The notes below the pieces were generated by a model that saw only the letters and a program-made list of their open reading frames with translations, searched no databases and was not told the origin of the DNA. Shown here in pieces: positions 50,309 through 58,523 of a stretch of DNA of 64,000 bases. The stretch is from assembly GCF_026340095.1 (NCBI RefSeq), contig NZ_JAPEPO010000001.1, forward strand, positions 1,984,001 through 2,048,000. The letters are read 5' to 3'. The DNA is from Streptomyces sp. NBC_01446 (lineage in GTDB: Bacteria; Actinomycetota; Actinomycetes; Streptomycetales; Streptomycetaceae). The number at the start of each line of letters is the position of its first letter. Positions within the stretch are counted from its first letter, which is position 1. The position numbers and the translations under genes are program-made.

Positions 50309-52357
50309 TCAGCCCTTGTTCGAGGGCTCCTTCGGGCGCTTCTCGACCGGGCCGCGGCGCACCGCACCCGGCGCGTTCCACTCGGAGCGCCTGCGGGCCC
50401 GCTTCTTGGCGGCCTCGGAGGACTCCAGCTGGTAGGGCACGGAGGTGACCATGATGCCGGGGGTGAACAGGAGGCGGCCCTTGAGGCGCAGGGCGGACTG
50501 GTTGTGGAGCAGGTGCTCGTACCAGTGGCCGACCACGTACTCGGGGATGATCACGCTGACCGCGTCGCGCGGGGAGTCGCGGCGCAGGCTCTTCACGTAC
50601 TCGATGATCGGGCGCGTGATCTCGCGGTAGGGCGAGTCGAGGACCTTGAGCGGTACGTCGATGCCGCGCCGCTCCCACTCCTCGCGCAGGGCCTTCGTCT
50701 CGGCCGGATCGACGTTCACGCTGAGCGCCTCGAGGGTGTCGCTGCGCATGAGCTTCGCGTAGGCGAGGGCGCGCAGCGTCGGGCGGTGGATCTTGGAGAC
50801 GAGGACGATCGAGTGGACGCGGGACGGCCGGACGCTGTCGTCGGTCGGCGTCTCGGGGGCCTGGATCTCCTCGGCCACGCGGTCGTAGTGCTTACGGATC
50901 GCGGTCATCGTCGCGTAGAAGATGCACATGCCGAGGAGGGCGACCCAGGCGCCGTGCGTGAACTTCGTGACGAGGACCACGACGAGCACGAGGCCGGTGA
51001 AGAACGCGCCGAAGGTGTTGATGGCGCGCGAGCGGACCATGTGGCGGCGCTTGGCCTGGTCCTTCTCGGTGCGCAGATGGCGGTTCCAGTGCCGGACCAT
51101 GCCGGTCTGGCTCAGCGTGAACGAGACGAACACGCCGACGATGTACAGCTGGATCAGTCGCGTCGAGTCGGCGCCGTAGATGACGACGAGGAGCGCCGCG
51201 GCGCCGGCGAGGAGCACGATGCCGTTCGAGAACGCGAGGCGGTCGCCGCGGGTGTGCAGCTGGCGCGGCAGGTAGCGGTCCTGGGCGAGGATCGAGCCGA
51301 GGAGCGGGAAGCCGTTGTACGCGGTGTTGGCCGCGAGGAAGAGGACCAGCGCGGTGGCCGCGGCGAGGATGATGAAGAGGAAGCTGCCCTTACCGAAGAC
51401 GGCCTCGGCGACCTGGGAGATCACCGGGTTCTGGACGTAGCTCCCGCCGACCGCGACGCCGTTGTGGATCAGGTCGGTCGCCGGGTTCTCGGCCATGCGG
51501 ACGTTGGTCGACATGGCCAGGGCGATGATGCCGCAGAACATGGTGACGGCCAGCAGGCCCATCGCCGCGAGCGTGGTCGCCGCGTTCTTCGACTTCGGCT
51601 TGCGGAACGCCGGTACGCCGTTGCTGATCGCCTCGACACCGGTGAGCGCGGCACAGCCGGAGGAGAACGCGCGCAGCAGCAGGAAGACGAGGGCGAAGCC
51701 CGCGAGACCCTGGTGTTCGGCCTTGATGTGGAAGTCGGCGGTGGGCGCCTTCATGGTGTCGTCGAGGACGAGCCCGCGGAACGCGCCCCACGCGATCATG
51801 ATGAAGACGCCGGCCACGAAGACGTAGGTCGGGATGGCGAAGAGCTTCCCGGACTCCTTCACGCCGCGCAGGTTCATCAGCGTGAGCAGCACGATGACGA
51901 TGACGGCGCACAGGACCTTGTGCTCGACGACGAACGGGATCGCCGAGCCGAGGTTCTCGATGCCGGAGGCGATCGACACGGCGACGGTGAGGACGTAGTC
52001 GACGAGGAGGGCGCTCGCGACGGTGAGTCCGGCCTTGGGGCCGAGGTTCGTGGTCGCGACCTCGTAGTCACCGCCGCCGCTCGGGTACGCGTGGACGTTC
52101 TGGCGGTAGGAGGCGACCACGGTGAACATCAGCACCACGACCGCGACGGCGATCCAGGGGCTGAAGTGGTACGCCGACACGCCCGCGATGGAGAGGACCA
52201 GCAGCACCTCTCCCGGCGCATAGGCCACGGAGGACAGCGGGTCGGAGGCGAAAACGGGGAGGGCGATGCGCTTCGGCAGGAGCGTTTCTCCGAGCCGGTC
52301 GCTGCGCAGAGCGCGCCCGATCAAGATCCGTTTGGGCACGTCGGTCAGTTTGGACAC
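50309..52357 (-). CDS. KimA-like potassium transporter of the APC superfamily
   Basis: A 682-residue membrane protein with about 12 helices and a cytoplasmic C-terminal domain (from about residue 500). It is usually annotated as an amino-acid permease, but segments closely follow Bacillus KimA: FASDPLSSVAYAPGE carries the Asp and Tyr (39, 46) and LLVDYVLTVAVS the Asp, Tyr and Thr (120, 121, 124) that line the K+ sites. The tail contains SIVLVSKIHRPTLRALAYAK and VIIPEYVVGHWYEHLLHNQSALRLKG, a USP-like regulatory domain that in KimA binds c-di-AMP. It starts at GTG 52357. Two TrkA genes and kdpDE lie within 9 kb. Confidence 0.8.
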   Translation of the reverse strand: MSKLTDVPKRILIGRALRSDRLGETLLPKRIALPVFASDPLSSVAYAPGEVLLVLSIAGVSAYHFSPWIAVAVVVLMFTVVASYRQNVHAYPSGGGDYEVATTNLGPKAGLTVASALLVDYVLTVAVSIASGIENLGSAIPFVVEHKVLCAVIVIVLLTLMNLRGVKESGKLFAIPTYVFVAGVFIMIAWGAFRGLVLDDTMKAPTADFHIKAEHQGLAGFALVFLLLRAFSSGCAALTGVEAISNGVPAFRKPKSKNAATTLAAMGLLAVTMFCGIIALAMSTNVRMAENPATDLIHNGVAVGGSYVQNPVISQVAEAVFGKGSFLFIILAAATALVLFLAANTAYNGFPLLGSILAQDRYLPRQLHTRGDRLAFSNGIVLLAGAAALLVVIYGADSTRLIQLYIVGVFVSFTLSQTGMVRHWNRHLRTEKDQAKRRHMVRSRAINTFGAFFTGLVLVVVLVTKFTHGAWVALLGMCIFYATMTAIRKHYDRVAEEIQAPETPTDDSVRPSRVHSIVLVSKIHRPTLRALAYAKLMRSDTLEALSVNVDPAETKALREEWERRGIDVPLKVLDSPYREITRPIIEYVKSLRRDSPRDAVSVIIPEYVVGHWYEHLLHNQSALRLKGRLLFTPGIMVTSVPYQLESSEAAKKRARRRSEWNAPGAVRRGPVEKRPKEPSNKG

Positions 52358-52480
52358 GCAGAGGATCGTAAGCGTTCGAACGGGGGGCCGCCCACCCACC
52401 ACCCCCCAAGTGCACCGGAACCTCACACAAGGCCTCGCACCGGGCCTCACGCCGGGCGGTCCTGGCGAGGGGTTTCGGCC

Positions 52481-53215
52481 TCAGCCGCGGCCGGTCCGGG
52501 CGACGGCCCGTCCCGCCTTTTCCCAGTTCGAACGCAGCCGGGACAGATAGTCGGCGGCCTGGCTGCCGGGCGTCGCGCCGCGCGCGAAGGCCTGCATGTT
52601 CCCCGCGCCCGCGTTGTAGCCGAGGGCGAGCAACTCGTCCTTGTCGTACGGGCCCGAGGGGTGCGCGGGCAGTTGCCGCGCCAGGTCGTGGAGGTACCAG
52701 GCAGCCGCGCGCACGGCAAGGTCCCGGTCGTCGGGCAGCTCCTCCCACCGGCGCCCCGCGAAGGCCCGGCCCCGCTTGGTCTCGTCGAACGCGGCGCGGT
52801 GCATGTTGGCGATCCCGAAGGCGGCGCCCGGCTTGTAGCGCTGCCAGGCGCGCTCCAGGGCGGGGTCGTGGGGTTTGTACGACTCGTTGTAGAGGATCGC
52901 CATGAGGAGCCGCGGGCTGACGCCGGCCTCGGCGGCGCGGGCCCGGACCTGCGGGGCGTAGGCCGCCGGGTCGTACTTGCCTGAGGGGGTGGTGGGGCTG
53001 CCGGGGCTGGGCTTCGGCGTGGAGGTCGTGGGCGTTCGCGAGGGGTGGGCGGACGCATCCGGCTTCCTCGTGGCCCCCGTAGCTCCCGTGGCGCCACCGG
53101 TCCCGTCCGTGCTCGTATCCCCCGACCGCCCGCACGCCCAGGACACCAGGAGGACGAGCAGCACCGCGCCCCAGAGCCAGGGCCTGCGCCTGGTCTGCCC
53201 GCCCCGCTCCGCCAT
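52481..53215 (-). CDS. Lytic transglycosylase-like (SLT) lipoprotein
   Basis: A 244-residue exported protein. The signal peptide (WLWGAVLLVLLVSWACG) ends in a lipobox-like WAC. A Ser/Thr/Pro linker (residues 35-85) precedes an SLT domain: VSPRLLMAILYNESYKP contains the catalytic Glu in NES, and AAFGIANMHRAAFDETKRGR, AAAWYLHDLARQL and LGYNAGAGNMQAFARG are the conserved substrate-groove motifs. It cleaves peptidoglycan glycan strands. Single gene, between KimA-like and ArsR genes. Confidence 0.87.
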   Translation of the reverse strand: MAERGGQTRRRPWLWGAVLLVLLVSWACGRSGDTSTDGTGGATGATGATRKPDASAHPSRTPTTSTPKPSPGSPTTPSGKYDPAAYAPQVRARAAEAGVSPRLLMAILYNESYKPHDPALERAWQRYKPGAAFGIANMHRAAFDETKRGRAFAGRRWEELPDDRDLAVRAAAWYLHDLARQLPAHPSGPYDKDELLALGYNAGAGNMQAFARGATPGSQAADYLSRLRSNWEKAGRAVARTGRG

Positions 53216-53241
53216 CCCCCGGCCTCCTCTGACGAAAGACC

Positions 53242-53637
53242 CTAGGCCCCGGCCCCGCGGAGCCGGCGGGCCGGGTTCGGGTCGGCCCGTTCGGCGAGCC
53301 GGCCGACCAGCAGCCGCACCACGGCCACGATGTCCGGGTCGTCCACGAAGTAGACCTGGCGGCGCCCTTCGCGCCGGGACCGGACGAGCCCGGCGAGCTT
53401 CAGCTTGGTCAGATGCTGGCTCACGGCGGGCAGCGCGCCGCCGACGCGGTCGGCGAGGCCTGTGACATCGCTCTCACCCTGCGCGAGGGCCCACACGATG
53501 TGCAGCCGGGCCGAGGAGGCGAGCAGTCCGAACGCGCCGGCAGCCTCCGCGATGACCTCGGCGGGCGGGTCGTCGAAGGCGGGCCGGTCATCGAAGTCGC
53601 GTACGCGCGTCACCACCGTCGTCGTCCTCTTCCACAT
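53242..53637 (-). CDS. ArsR-family transcriptional regulator
   Basis: A 131-residue winged-helix repressor: GLLASSARLHIVWALAQGESDVTGLADRVGGALPAVSQHLTKLKLAGLVRSRREGRRQVYFVDDPDIVAVVRLL. There is no clear CxC metal site, so the signal is unknown. The ATG at 53637 opens the family domain; frame upstream is non-conserved. It is divergent from the acyltransferase pseudogene. Confidence 0.88.
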   Translation of the reverse strand: MWKRTTTVVTRVRDFDDRPAFDDPPAEVIAEAAGAFGLLASSARLHIVWALAQGESDVTGLADRVGGALPAVSQHLTKLKLAGLVRSRREGRRQVYFVDDPDIVAVVRLLVGRLAERADPNPARRLRGAGA

Positions 53638-53734
53638 CCGCGTCGGCTCACCGGGCCAAGGAGGACCCCAGTCTAGGTGGGCACTGTGACGCCCGTAACG
53701 CCGCTGTGGTCCGGGTTTACGCGCGAGAGAAGGG

Positions 53735-55006
53735 GTGGATACGGTGCGGGAGATGTCCCGCAGCCACCTCCCCGCGCAACGGCCGGTCGCACCTCGGGGT
53801 GACCACACCGCGCCGTTGCCGGAACCCGCGTCCGCACCCGCCGCGCTCCCGCCGGAGAAGCCGCCGACGGCGCACGGGCCGGCCGCGGACAAGCCGGACG
53901 AGCAGCGCACGGCCATGAAGAGTCCGCACAGGCTGCCGGTGGTAGCGGGGAAGCCGGACACGCAGCCCGCCAAGCCGCGCGACGCGTTCTTCGACAACGC
54001 CAAGTAACTGGCCATCGTCCTCGTCGCGATGGGTCACGCCTGGGAGCCCCTGCGCGGCGACAGCCGGGCGGCGGCCGCCCTCTACATCACCGTCTACACC
54101 TTCCACATGCCGGCGTTCATCGTCATCTCCGGCTACTTCTCGCGCAGTTTCGACGCGAGCCCGGGACGCCTCAAGCGCCTGGTGACCGGGGTCGCCGTGC
54201 CGTACGTGATCTTCGAGGTCGCGTACACCTTCTTCAAGCGCTGGGCGAACGACGACCCGACCTACCCGATCAGTCTCCTCGACCCCTGGTACCTGACCTG
54301 GTTCCTGATCGCGCTGTTCATCTGGCGGCTCACCACCCCGCTGTGGAAGATCGTCCGCCTGCCCGTGCCGCTCGCGCTGGCCATCGCGGTGCTCGCCGCC
54401 GTCTCCCCCGACATCGGCGACGACCTCGACCTCCAGCGCGTCCTGCAGTTCCTCCCCTTCTTCGTGCTCGGCCTCGTCCTCAAGCCGGAGCACTTCCAGC
54501 TCGTACGCCGTCGCGAGGCGCGGATCCTGGCCGTCCCCGTCGTCGCGGCCGCCCTGCTGTTCGCCTACTGGGCGGCCCCGCGCATGAACGCCGCCTGGTT
54601 CTACCGCCGGGACAGCGCCCAGGAACTCGGCGCCCCCGGCTGGTCGGGCGCCGTCATGACACTCGCCATGTTCGGCTGCTCCGTCGTCCTCGTCGCGTGC
54701 TTCTTCGCCTGGGTCCCGCGCCGCAAGACGTGGTTCACGGCACTCGGCGCAGGCACCCTGTACGGCTATCTCCTGCACGGGTTCGTCGCCAAGGGCTCCC
54801 GCTTCTGGGACTGGTACGACCTTCGGTGGCTGCACACCCCGCTCGGCGAGATCACCGTCACGCTGGCCGCCGCCGCTCTCATCACCAGCCTGTGCACCCC
54901 GCCCGTGCAACGCCTCTTCCGCTTCGCGATGGAACCGGAGATGAAGTGGGCGTTCAGGCGGGACGCCGCCGAGATCGCGGGCAGGGGCGGCGCGCGGCCA
55001 AGCTGA
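53735..55006 (+). pseudogene. Acyltransferase-3 family gene with an in-frame nonsense codon
   Basis: Both halves are in the same frame. The first 90 codons end RDAFFDNAK, then TAA (54005-54007), then LAIVLVAMGHAWEPLRGD, the start of a ten-helix acyltransferase-3 (fucose 4-O-acetylase-like) domain ending near 55006. Homologues read NAKYLAIVLVA, so a Tyr codon (TAC) became TAA by one substitution. The catalytic His in GHAW lies after the stop. The remaining 330 codons have no further lesion, suggesting recent inactivation, sequencing error or readthrough. GTGs at 53735 and 53744 are candidate starts. Confidence 0.8.
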
Positions 55007-55127
55007 TCAAGCTTCCGGCTACGCGGATGCAGGCAACGGAGGCCATGCGGCTTAAGCTCGTCTCCTGGCAACGCGGCACGCGATTGCCTCTAGTTGCCCG
55101 GCAGACTGAGAGAGAAGAGTGAGCGAG

Positions 55128-55169
55128 ATGTTTTCGCAGGTCATCGGGGCGACCGGGAGTGCGGGGTAG
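55128..55169 (+). CDS. 13-codon leader ORF before trkA
   Basis: ATG-TTT-TCG opens a 13-residue peptide (MFSQVIGATGSAG) with GAAGAG-type purine sequence upstream; it ends 6 nt before the GTG of the first TrkA gene. Proximity suggests translational coupling. It may be chance. Confidence 0.3.
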   Translation: MFSQVIGATGSAG

Positions 55170-55175
55170 CGGCCG

Positions 55176-55847
55176 GTGCACATCGTCATCATGGGGTGCG
55201 GCCGGGTGGGTTCAGCCCTGGCCCAGAACCTTGAGCAACAGGGGCACACGGTAGCGGTCATCGACCAGGACCCCACGGCGTTCCGCCGCCTGGGCTCCGG
55301 CTTCGGCGGCCGCCGCGTCACGGGGGTCGGCTTCGACCAGGACACCCTGCGCGAGGCGGGGATCGAGGAGGCCGGCGCGTTCGCGGCCGTCTCCAGCGGG
55401 GACAACTCGAACATCATCGCCGCCCGCGTGGCCCGCGAGATGTTCGGCATCGAGAACGTCGCGGCCCGTATCTACGACCCGCGTCGCGCCGAGGTCTACC
55501 AGCGCCTGGGCATCCCGACCGTCGCGACCGTGCGGTGGACCGCGGACCAGATGCTGCGCAGGCTCCTGCCGTCCGGCGCCGAGCCGCTGTGGCGCGACCC
55601 CACCGGGGGCGTCCAGCTCGCCGAGGTGCACGCCTCGGTCGCGTGGGTGGGCCACAAGATCAGCCGGCTCCAGGAGGAGACCGGCGTCCGGGTCGCGTTC
55701 GTCACCCGGCTCGGCGAGGCGATCCTGCCCACGTCGCAGACGGTCCTGCAGGAAGGCGACCTGGTGCACGTGATGATGCGCACCGACGACGTCGAGAAGG
55801 TCGAAGCGGCGTTCGCCGAGGGTCCTGAAGAGGAGGGCGGTCACTGA
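55176..55847 (+). CDS. TrkA-type potassium uptake regulator (first of two)
   Basis: A 223-residue RCK protein: Rossmann fold HIVIMGCGRVGSALAQNLEQQGHTVAVIDQDP (TrkA-N) and a C-terminal TrkA-C domain (SRLQEETGVRVAFVTRLGEAILPTSQTVLQEGDLVHVMM). It binds NAD(H) or ATP and gates a K+ channel-type partner. It begins GTG at 55176 and its stop overlaps the next start by one base (TGATG). A TrkH/KtrB channel is not in the window. Confidence 0.9.
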   Translation: MHIVIMGCGRVGSALAQNLEQQGHTVAVIDQDPTAFRRLGSGFGGRRVTGVGFDQDTLREAGIEEAGAFAAVSSGDNSNIIAARVAREMFGIENVAARIYDPRRAEVYQRLGIPTVATVRWTADQMLRRLLPSGAEPLWRDPTGGVQLAEVHASVAWVGHKISRLQEETGVRVAFVTRLGEAILPTSQTVLQEGDLVHVMMRTDDVEKVEAAFAEGPEEEGGH

Positions 55848-56524
55848 TGAGGGTCGCCATTGCCGGAGCGGGCGCGGTGGGCCGGTCCATCGCCGGTGAG
55901 CTCCTGGAGAACGGGCACGAGGTCCTTCTCATCGACAAGGCGCCGACCGCCATCTCGGTCGAGCGCGTCCCGCAGGCGGAGTGGCTGCTCGCCGACGCCT
56001 GTGAGATCACGTCCCTGGACGAGGCGGCGCTCCAGCGCTGCAACGTGGTCATCGCGGCCACCGGCGACGACAAGGTCAACCTCGTCGTCTCGCTGCTCGC
56101 GAAGACCGAGTACGGGGTCCCGCGGGTCGTCGCCCGCGTGAACAACCCGAAGAACGAGTGGCTCTTCAATGAGTCGTGGGGCGTCGATGTCGCGGTCTCC
56201 ACGCCGCGCCTCATGTCCGCGCTCGTCGAGGAGGCGGTGAGCGTGGGCGACCTGGTCCGCCTGCTGCGCTTCAGCCACGGCGACGCGAACCTGGTGGAGC
56301 TGACGCTGCCGCCCGAGTCGGCGCTGGCCGGCACGCGCGTGGGCGACGTCCAGTGGCCCGAGGACACGTCCCTGGTGACGATCATCCGCGGGACCCGTGT
56401 CCTGGCCCCGTCCCAGGAGGACTCGCTGGAGGCGGGCGACGAGCTGCTGTTCGTGGCCGCCCAGGCCCGCGAGGAACAGCTCGAGGACCTGCTGTCCGTC
56501 CGCCGCGAGGACGTCGCGGGCTGA
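55847..56524 (+). CDS. TrkA-type potassium uptake regulator (second of two)
   Basis: A 225-residue paralogue: RVAIAGAGAVGRSIAGELLENGHEVLLIDKAP and a TrkA-C domain (VELTLPPESALAGTRVGDVQWPEDTSLVTIIRGTRVLAPSQEDSLEAGDELLFVA). Together with the first gene it may form a heteromeric RCK ring, since both are co-translated. The GNHE-like ligand groups of other Trk proteins cannot be judged here. A strong terminator follows. Confidence 0.9.
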   Translation: MRVAIAGAGAVGRSIAGELLENGHEVLLIDKAPTAISVERVPQAEWLLADACEITSLDEAALQRCNVVIAATGDDKVNLVVSLLAKTEYGVPRVVARVNNPKNEWLFNESWGVDVAVSTPRLMSALVEEAVSVGDLVRLLRFSHGDANLVELTLPPESALAGTRVGDVQWPEDTSLVTIIRGTRVLAPSQEDSLEAGDELLFVAAQAREEQLEDLLSVRREDVAG

Positions 56525-56545
56525 CGGTTCTTCCGTAGCTACGAG

Positions 56546-56581
56546 AAGGGGCCCCGGAGTCGAAACTCCGGGGCCCTTTTT
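56546..56581 (+). terminator. Intrinsic terminator after the trkA pair
   Basis: AAGGGGCCCCGGAGT-CGAA-ACTCCGGGGCCCTT, a 14-bp stem with a CGAA loop followed by a T-run, 22 nt after the second TrkA stop. Confidence 0.9.
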
Positions 56582-56643
56582 GCTTCCAGATGCGCGGGGA
56601 ACTGCGCGACAAGCCCTCACAGGCCCGCAGGCGCGAACGAGCC

Positions 56644-57384
56644 TCATACCTCCCGGCGATGGCGCGCTGCGCCCTCCTTGCGGGCAGCCTTCGCTTCCTT
56701 CTCGGCCTTCTCCTCCGCCTCCATCTCCGCGAACACGTCGATGGGCGCGGGCGCCTTCGCCAGGAAGACCCAGGTCAGCCAGACGGCGAGCAGGAAGGGC
56801 GGGATCTTCAGGGCGATCAGGACCCAGCCGAACTTCGTGGTGTCGGCCCACCAGTACATCGGGAAGAGGATCGCGCACTTGGCGAGCAGGATCAGGCCCC
56901 AGGCCCAACTGGCCTTCGCGTAGGCCTTCTTGCGGCCGGGGTTGCGCGTGCGCCAGGAGAGGTTCTCCTTGAAGACCGGTCCCAGTATCAGGCCGATCAG
57001 CGGCACCCCGCACAGCGTGGTGACGATGTAGGCGACGGCCAGGCCCAGCGTGTAGAGCATGCCGGGCAGATAGAAGTCCTTGGCATTGCCCGTCATCATC
57101 GCGAAGACGACGCCGAAGGCCACGCCGAAGACGCCGCTGAAGGCGTGCTTGACAGTGCCCTTCATGACCAGGCGGACCACGACCAGGACCAGGGACACCG
57201 CGAGGGCCGCGACGGCCGACATGTGCAGGTCCTTGTTGATCGTGAAGATGGTCACGAAGAGGAGACCGGGAACGACGGTCTCCACCAAGCCCCGCACGCC
57301 ACCGAAGGCCTCGAAGAGGGCGGCCTCGGTCACCGCCTTCGAGTCGGATTCCTGATCCGCGGTCGGCTTGTCGAGGGACGTCAC
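56644..57384 (-). CDS. DUF3159 membrane protein
   Basis: A 246-residue membrane protein with five to six helices (near residues 35-50, 58-78, 85-105, 118-138, 170-190, 200-215). FEAFGGVRGLVETVVPGLLFVTIFTINKDLHMSAVAALAVSL is the DUF3159 opening. A charged C-terminal coiled coil (EMEAEEKAEKEAKAARKEG) follows. Function is unknown. It begins 3 nt after the OB-fold gene stop and is convergent with the trkA operon. Confidence 0.9.
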   Translation of the reverse strand: MTSLDKPTADQESDSKAVTEAALFEAFGGVRGLVETVVPGLLFVTIFTINKDLHMSAVAALAVSLVLVVVRLVMKGTVKHAFSGVFGVAFGVVFAMMTGNAKDFYLPGMLYTLGLAVAYIVTTLCGVPLIGLILGPVFKENLSWRTRNPGRKKAYAKASWAWGLILLAKCAILFPMYWWADTTKFGWVLIALKIPPFLLAVWLTWVFLAKAPAPIDVFAEMEAEEKAEKEAKAARKEGAARHRREV

Positions 57385-57387
57385 CGG

Positions 57388-57798
57388 CTACTCCCGTCCG
57401 AGCGGTCTGAGTTCATATTTCGGGTTGAAGAGCACCCTACGGCCCCGGCTCATCGAGACCCGTCCGGAAGCGATCAGCTTGCGGCCCGGTTCGATGCCGA
57501 CGATGGACCGGCGGCCGAGCCATACGACGTCCAGAGCCGCGGAGCCGTCGAACAGCTCCGCCTCCAGGGCCGGGACTCCGGCGCGTGGTCGGAGGGTGAC
57601 CGTGCGCAAGGTACCAGTAACCGTGACTATCTGCCGGTCCTGACAGTCCCCGATGCGGGTACAGCCCGTGGTCTGCGAGTCCTCGCGCAGCTCTTCCGAC
57701 TCCAGATCCTGCTGGGAGGAGGACAGCCGGTCGAGCATGCGCCGGAAGCGGCCTGCCGGCTTCTCGGACGGCGTATCGGAACGAGGGACAGCAGTCAT
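57388..57798 (-). CDS. OB-fold nucleic-acid-binding protein
   Basis: A 136-residue soluble protein. A helical N-terminal 35 residues lead to an OB-fold: RQIVTVTGTLRTVTLRPRAGVPALEAELFDGSAALDVVWLGRRSIVGIEPGRKLIASGRVSMSRGRRVLFNPKYELRP, which resembles tRNA_anti/RecG-wedge domains. It probably binds single-stranded nucleic acid. It is operonic with DUF3159, a pairing I recall from other actinomycetes. Confidence 0.85.
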   Translation of the reverse strand: MTAVPRSDTPSEKPAGRFRRMLDRLSSSQQDLESEELREDSQTTGCTRIGDCQDRQIVTVTGTLRTVTLRPRAGVPALEAELFDGSAALDVVWLGRRSIVGIEPGRKLIASGRVSMSRGRRVLFNPKYELRPLGRE

Positions 57799-57839
57799 AA
57801 ATCAAGCGTACCGGGGGGCGGGGACAACGGATGAGCGGG

Positions 57840-58523
57840 TCAGCGCTCGAAGCGATACCCCATGCCGGGCTCCGTGATGAAGTGCCGCGGGTGGGAGGGG
57901 TCCGACTCCAGTTTGCGGCGGAGCTGGGCCATGTAGACGCGCAGATAGTTCGTCTCGGTGCCGTAGGAGGGGCCCCAGACCTCCTGGAGGAGCTGCTTCT
58001 GGCTGACCAGGCGGCCCGTGTTGCGGACCAGGACCTCCAGGAGGTGCCACTCGGTGGGGGTCAGGCGTACGTCGCGGCCGTCGCGGTTGACCTTCTTCGC
58101 GGCCAGGTCGACGGTGAAGTCGTCGGTGTCGACGATGCCCTCGTCCTCGCCGCCGCCGGTGGGCTCGGCCCGGCGGACCGCGGCGCGCAGGCGGGCCAGG
58201 AGCTCGTCCATGCCGAACGGCTTGGTGACGTAGTCGTCGGCGCCCGCGTCGAGCGCCTCGACCTTCTCGTCGGAGGAGTGACGCGCGGACAGCACCAGGA
58301 TCGGAACGCGGGTCCAGCCGCGCAGGCCCTTGATCACCTCGACGCCGTCCATGTCGGGCAGGCCCAGGTCGAGCACGACCACGTCGGGGTGGAACGCGGC
58401 GGCGAGCTGGAGGGCGCCCGCGCCGTCGGCCGCGGCCTCCACCTCGTACTTGCGCGCCTTCAGGTTGATGACGAGGGCGCGCACGATCTGCGGCTCGTCG
58501 TCGACCACGAGCACCCGGGTCAT
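57840..58523 (-). CDS. kdpE: KdpE-type response regulator
   Basis: A 227-residue OmpR-family regulator. The receiver has RVLVVDDEPQIVRAL (acidic pair), phospho-acceptor Asp in VVVLDLGLPDMDG and Lys in YVTKPFGMDEL. The winged helix covers residues about 130-225 (VRLTPTEWHLLEVLVRNTGRLVSQKQLLQEVWGPSYGTETNYLRVYMAQLRRKLE). Its ATG overlaps the KdpD stop (ATGA). It should activate kdpFABC under potassium limitation, though those genes are not next to it here. Confidence 0.92.
   Translation of the reverse strand: MTRVLVVDDEPQIVRALVINLKARKYEVEAAADGAGALQLAAAFHPDVVVLDLGLPDMDGVEVIKGLRGWTRVPILVLSARHSSDEKVEALDAGADDYVTKPFGMDELLARLRAAVRRAEPTGGGEDEGIVDTDDFTVDLAAKKVNRDGRDVRLTPTEWHLLEVLVRNTGRLVSQKQLLQEVWGPSYGTETNYLRVYMAQLRRKLESDPSHPRHFITEPGMGYRFER

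Noticed and set aside
50267..52984. 905-codon plus-strand frame opposite the KimA-like gene
   Set aside because: Asp/Glu/Arg-rich antisense artefact; the minus strand encodes a convincing membrane transporter.
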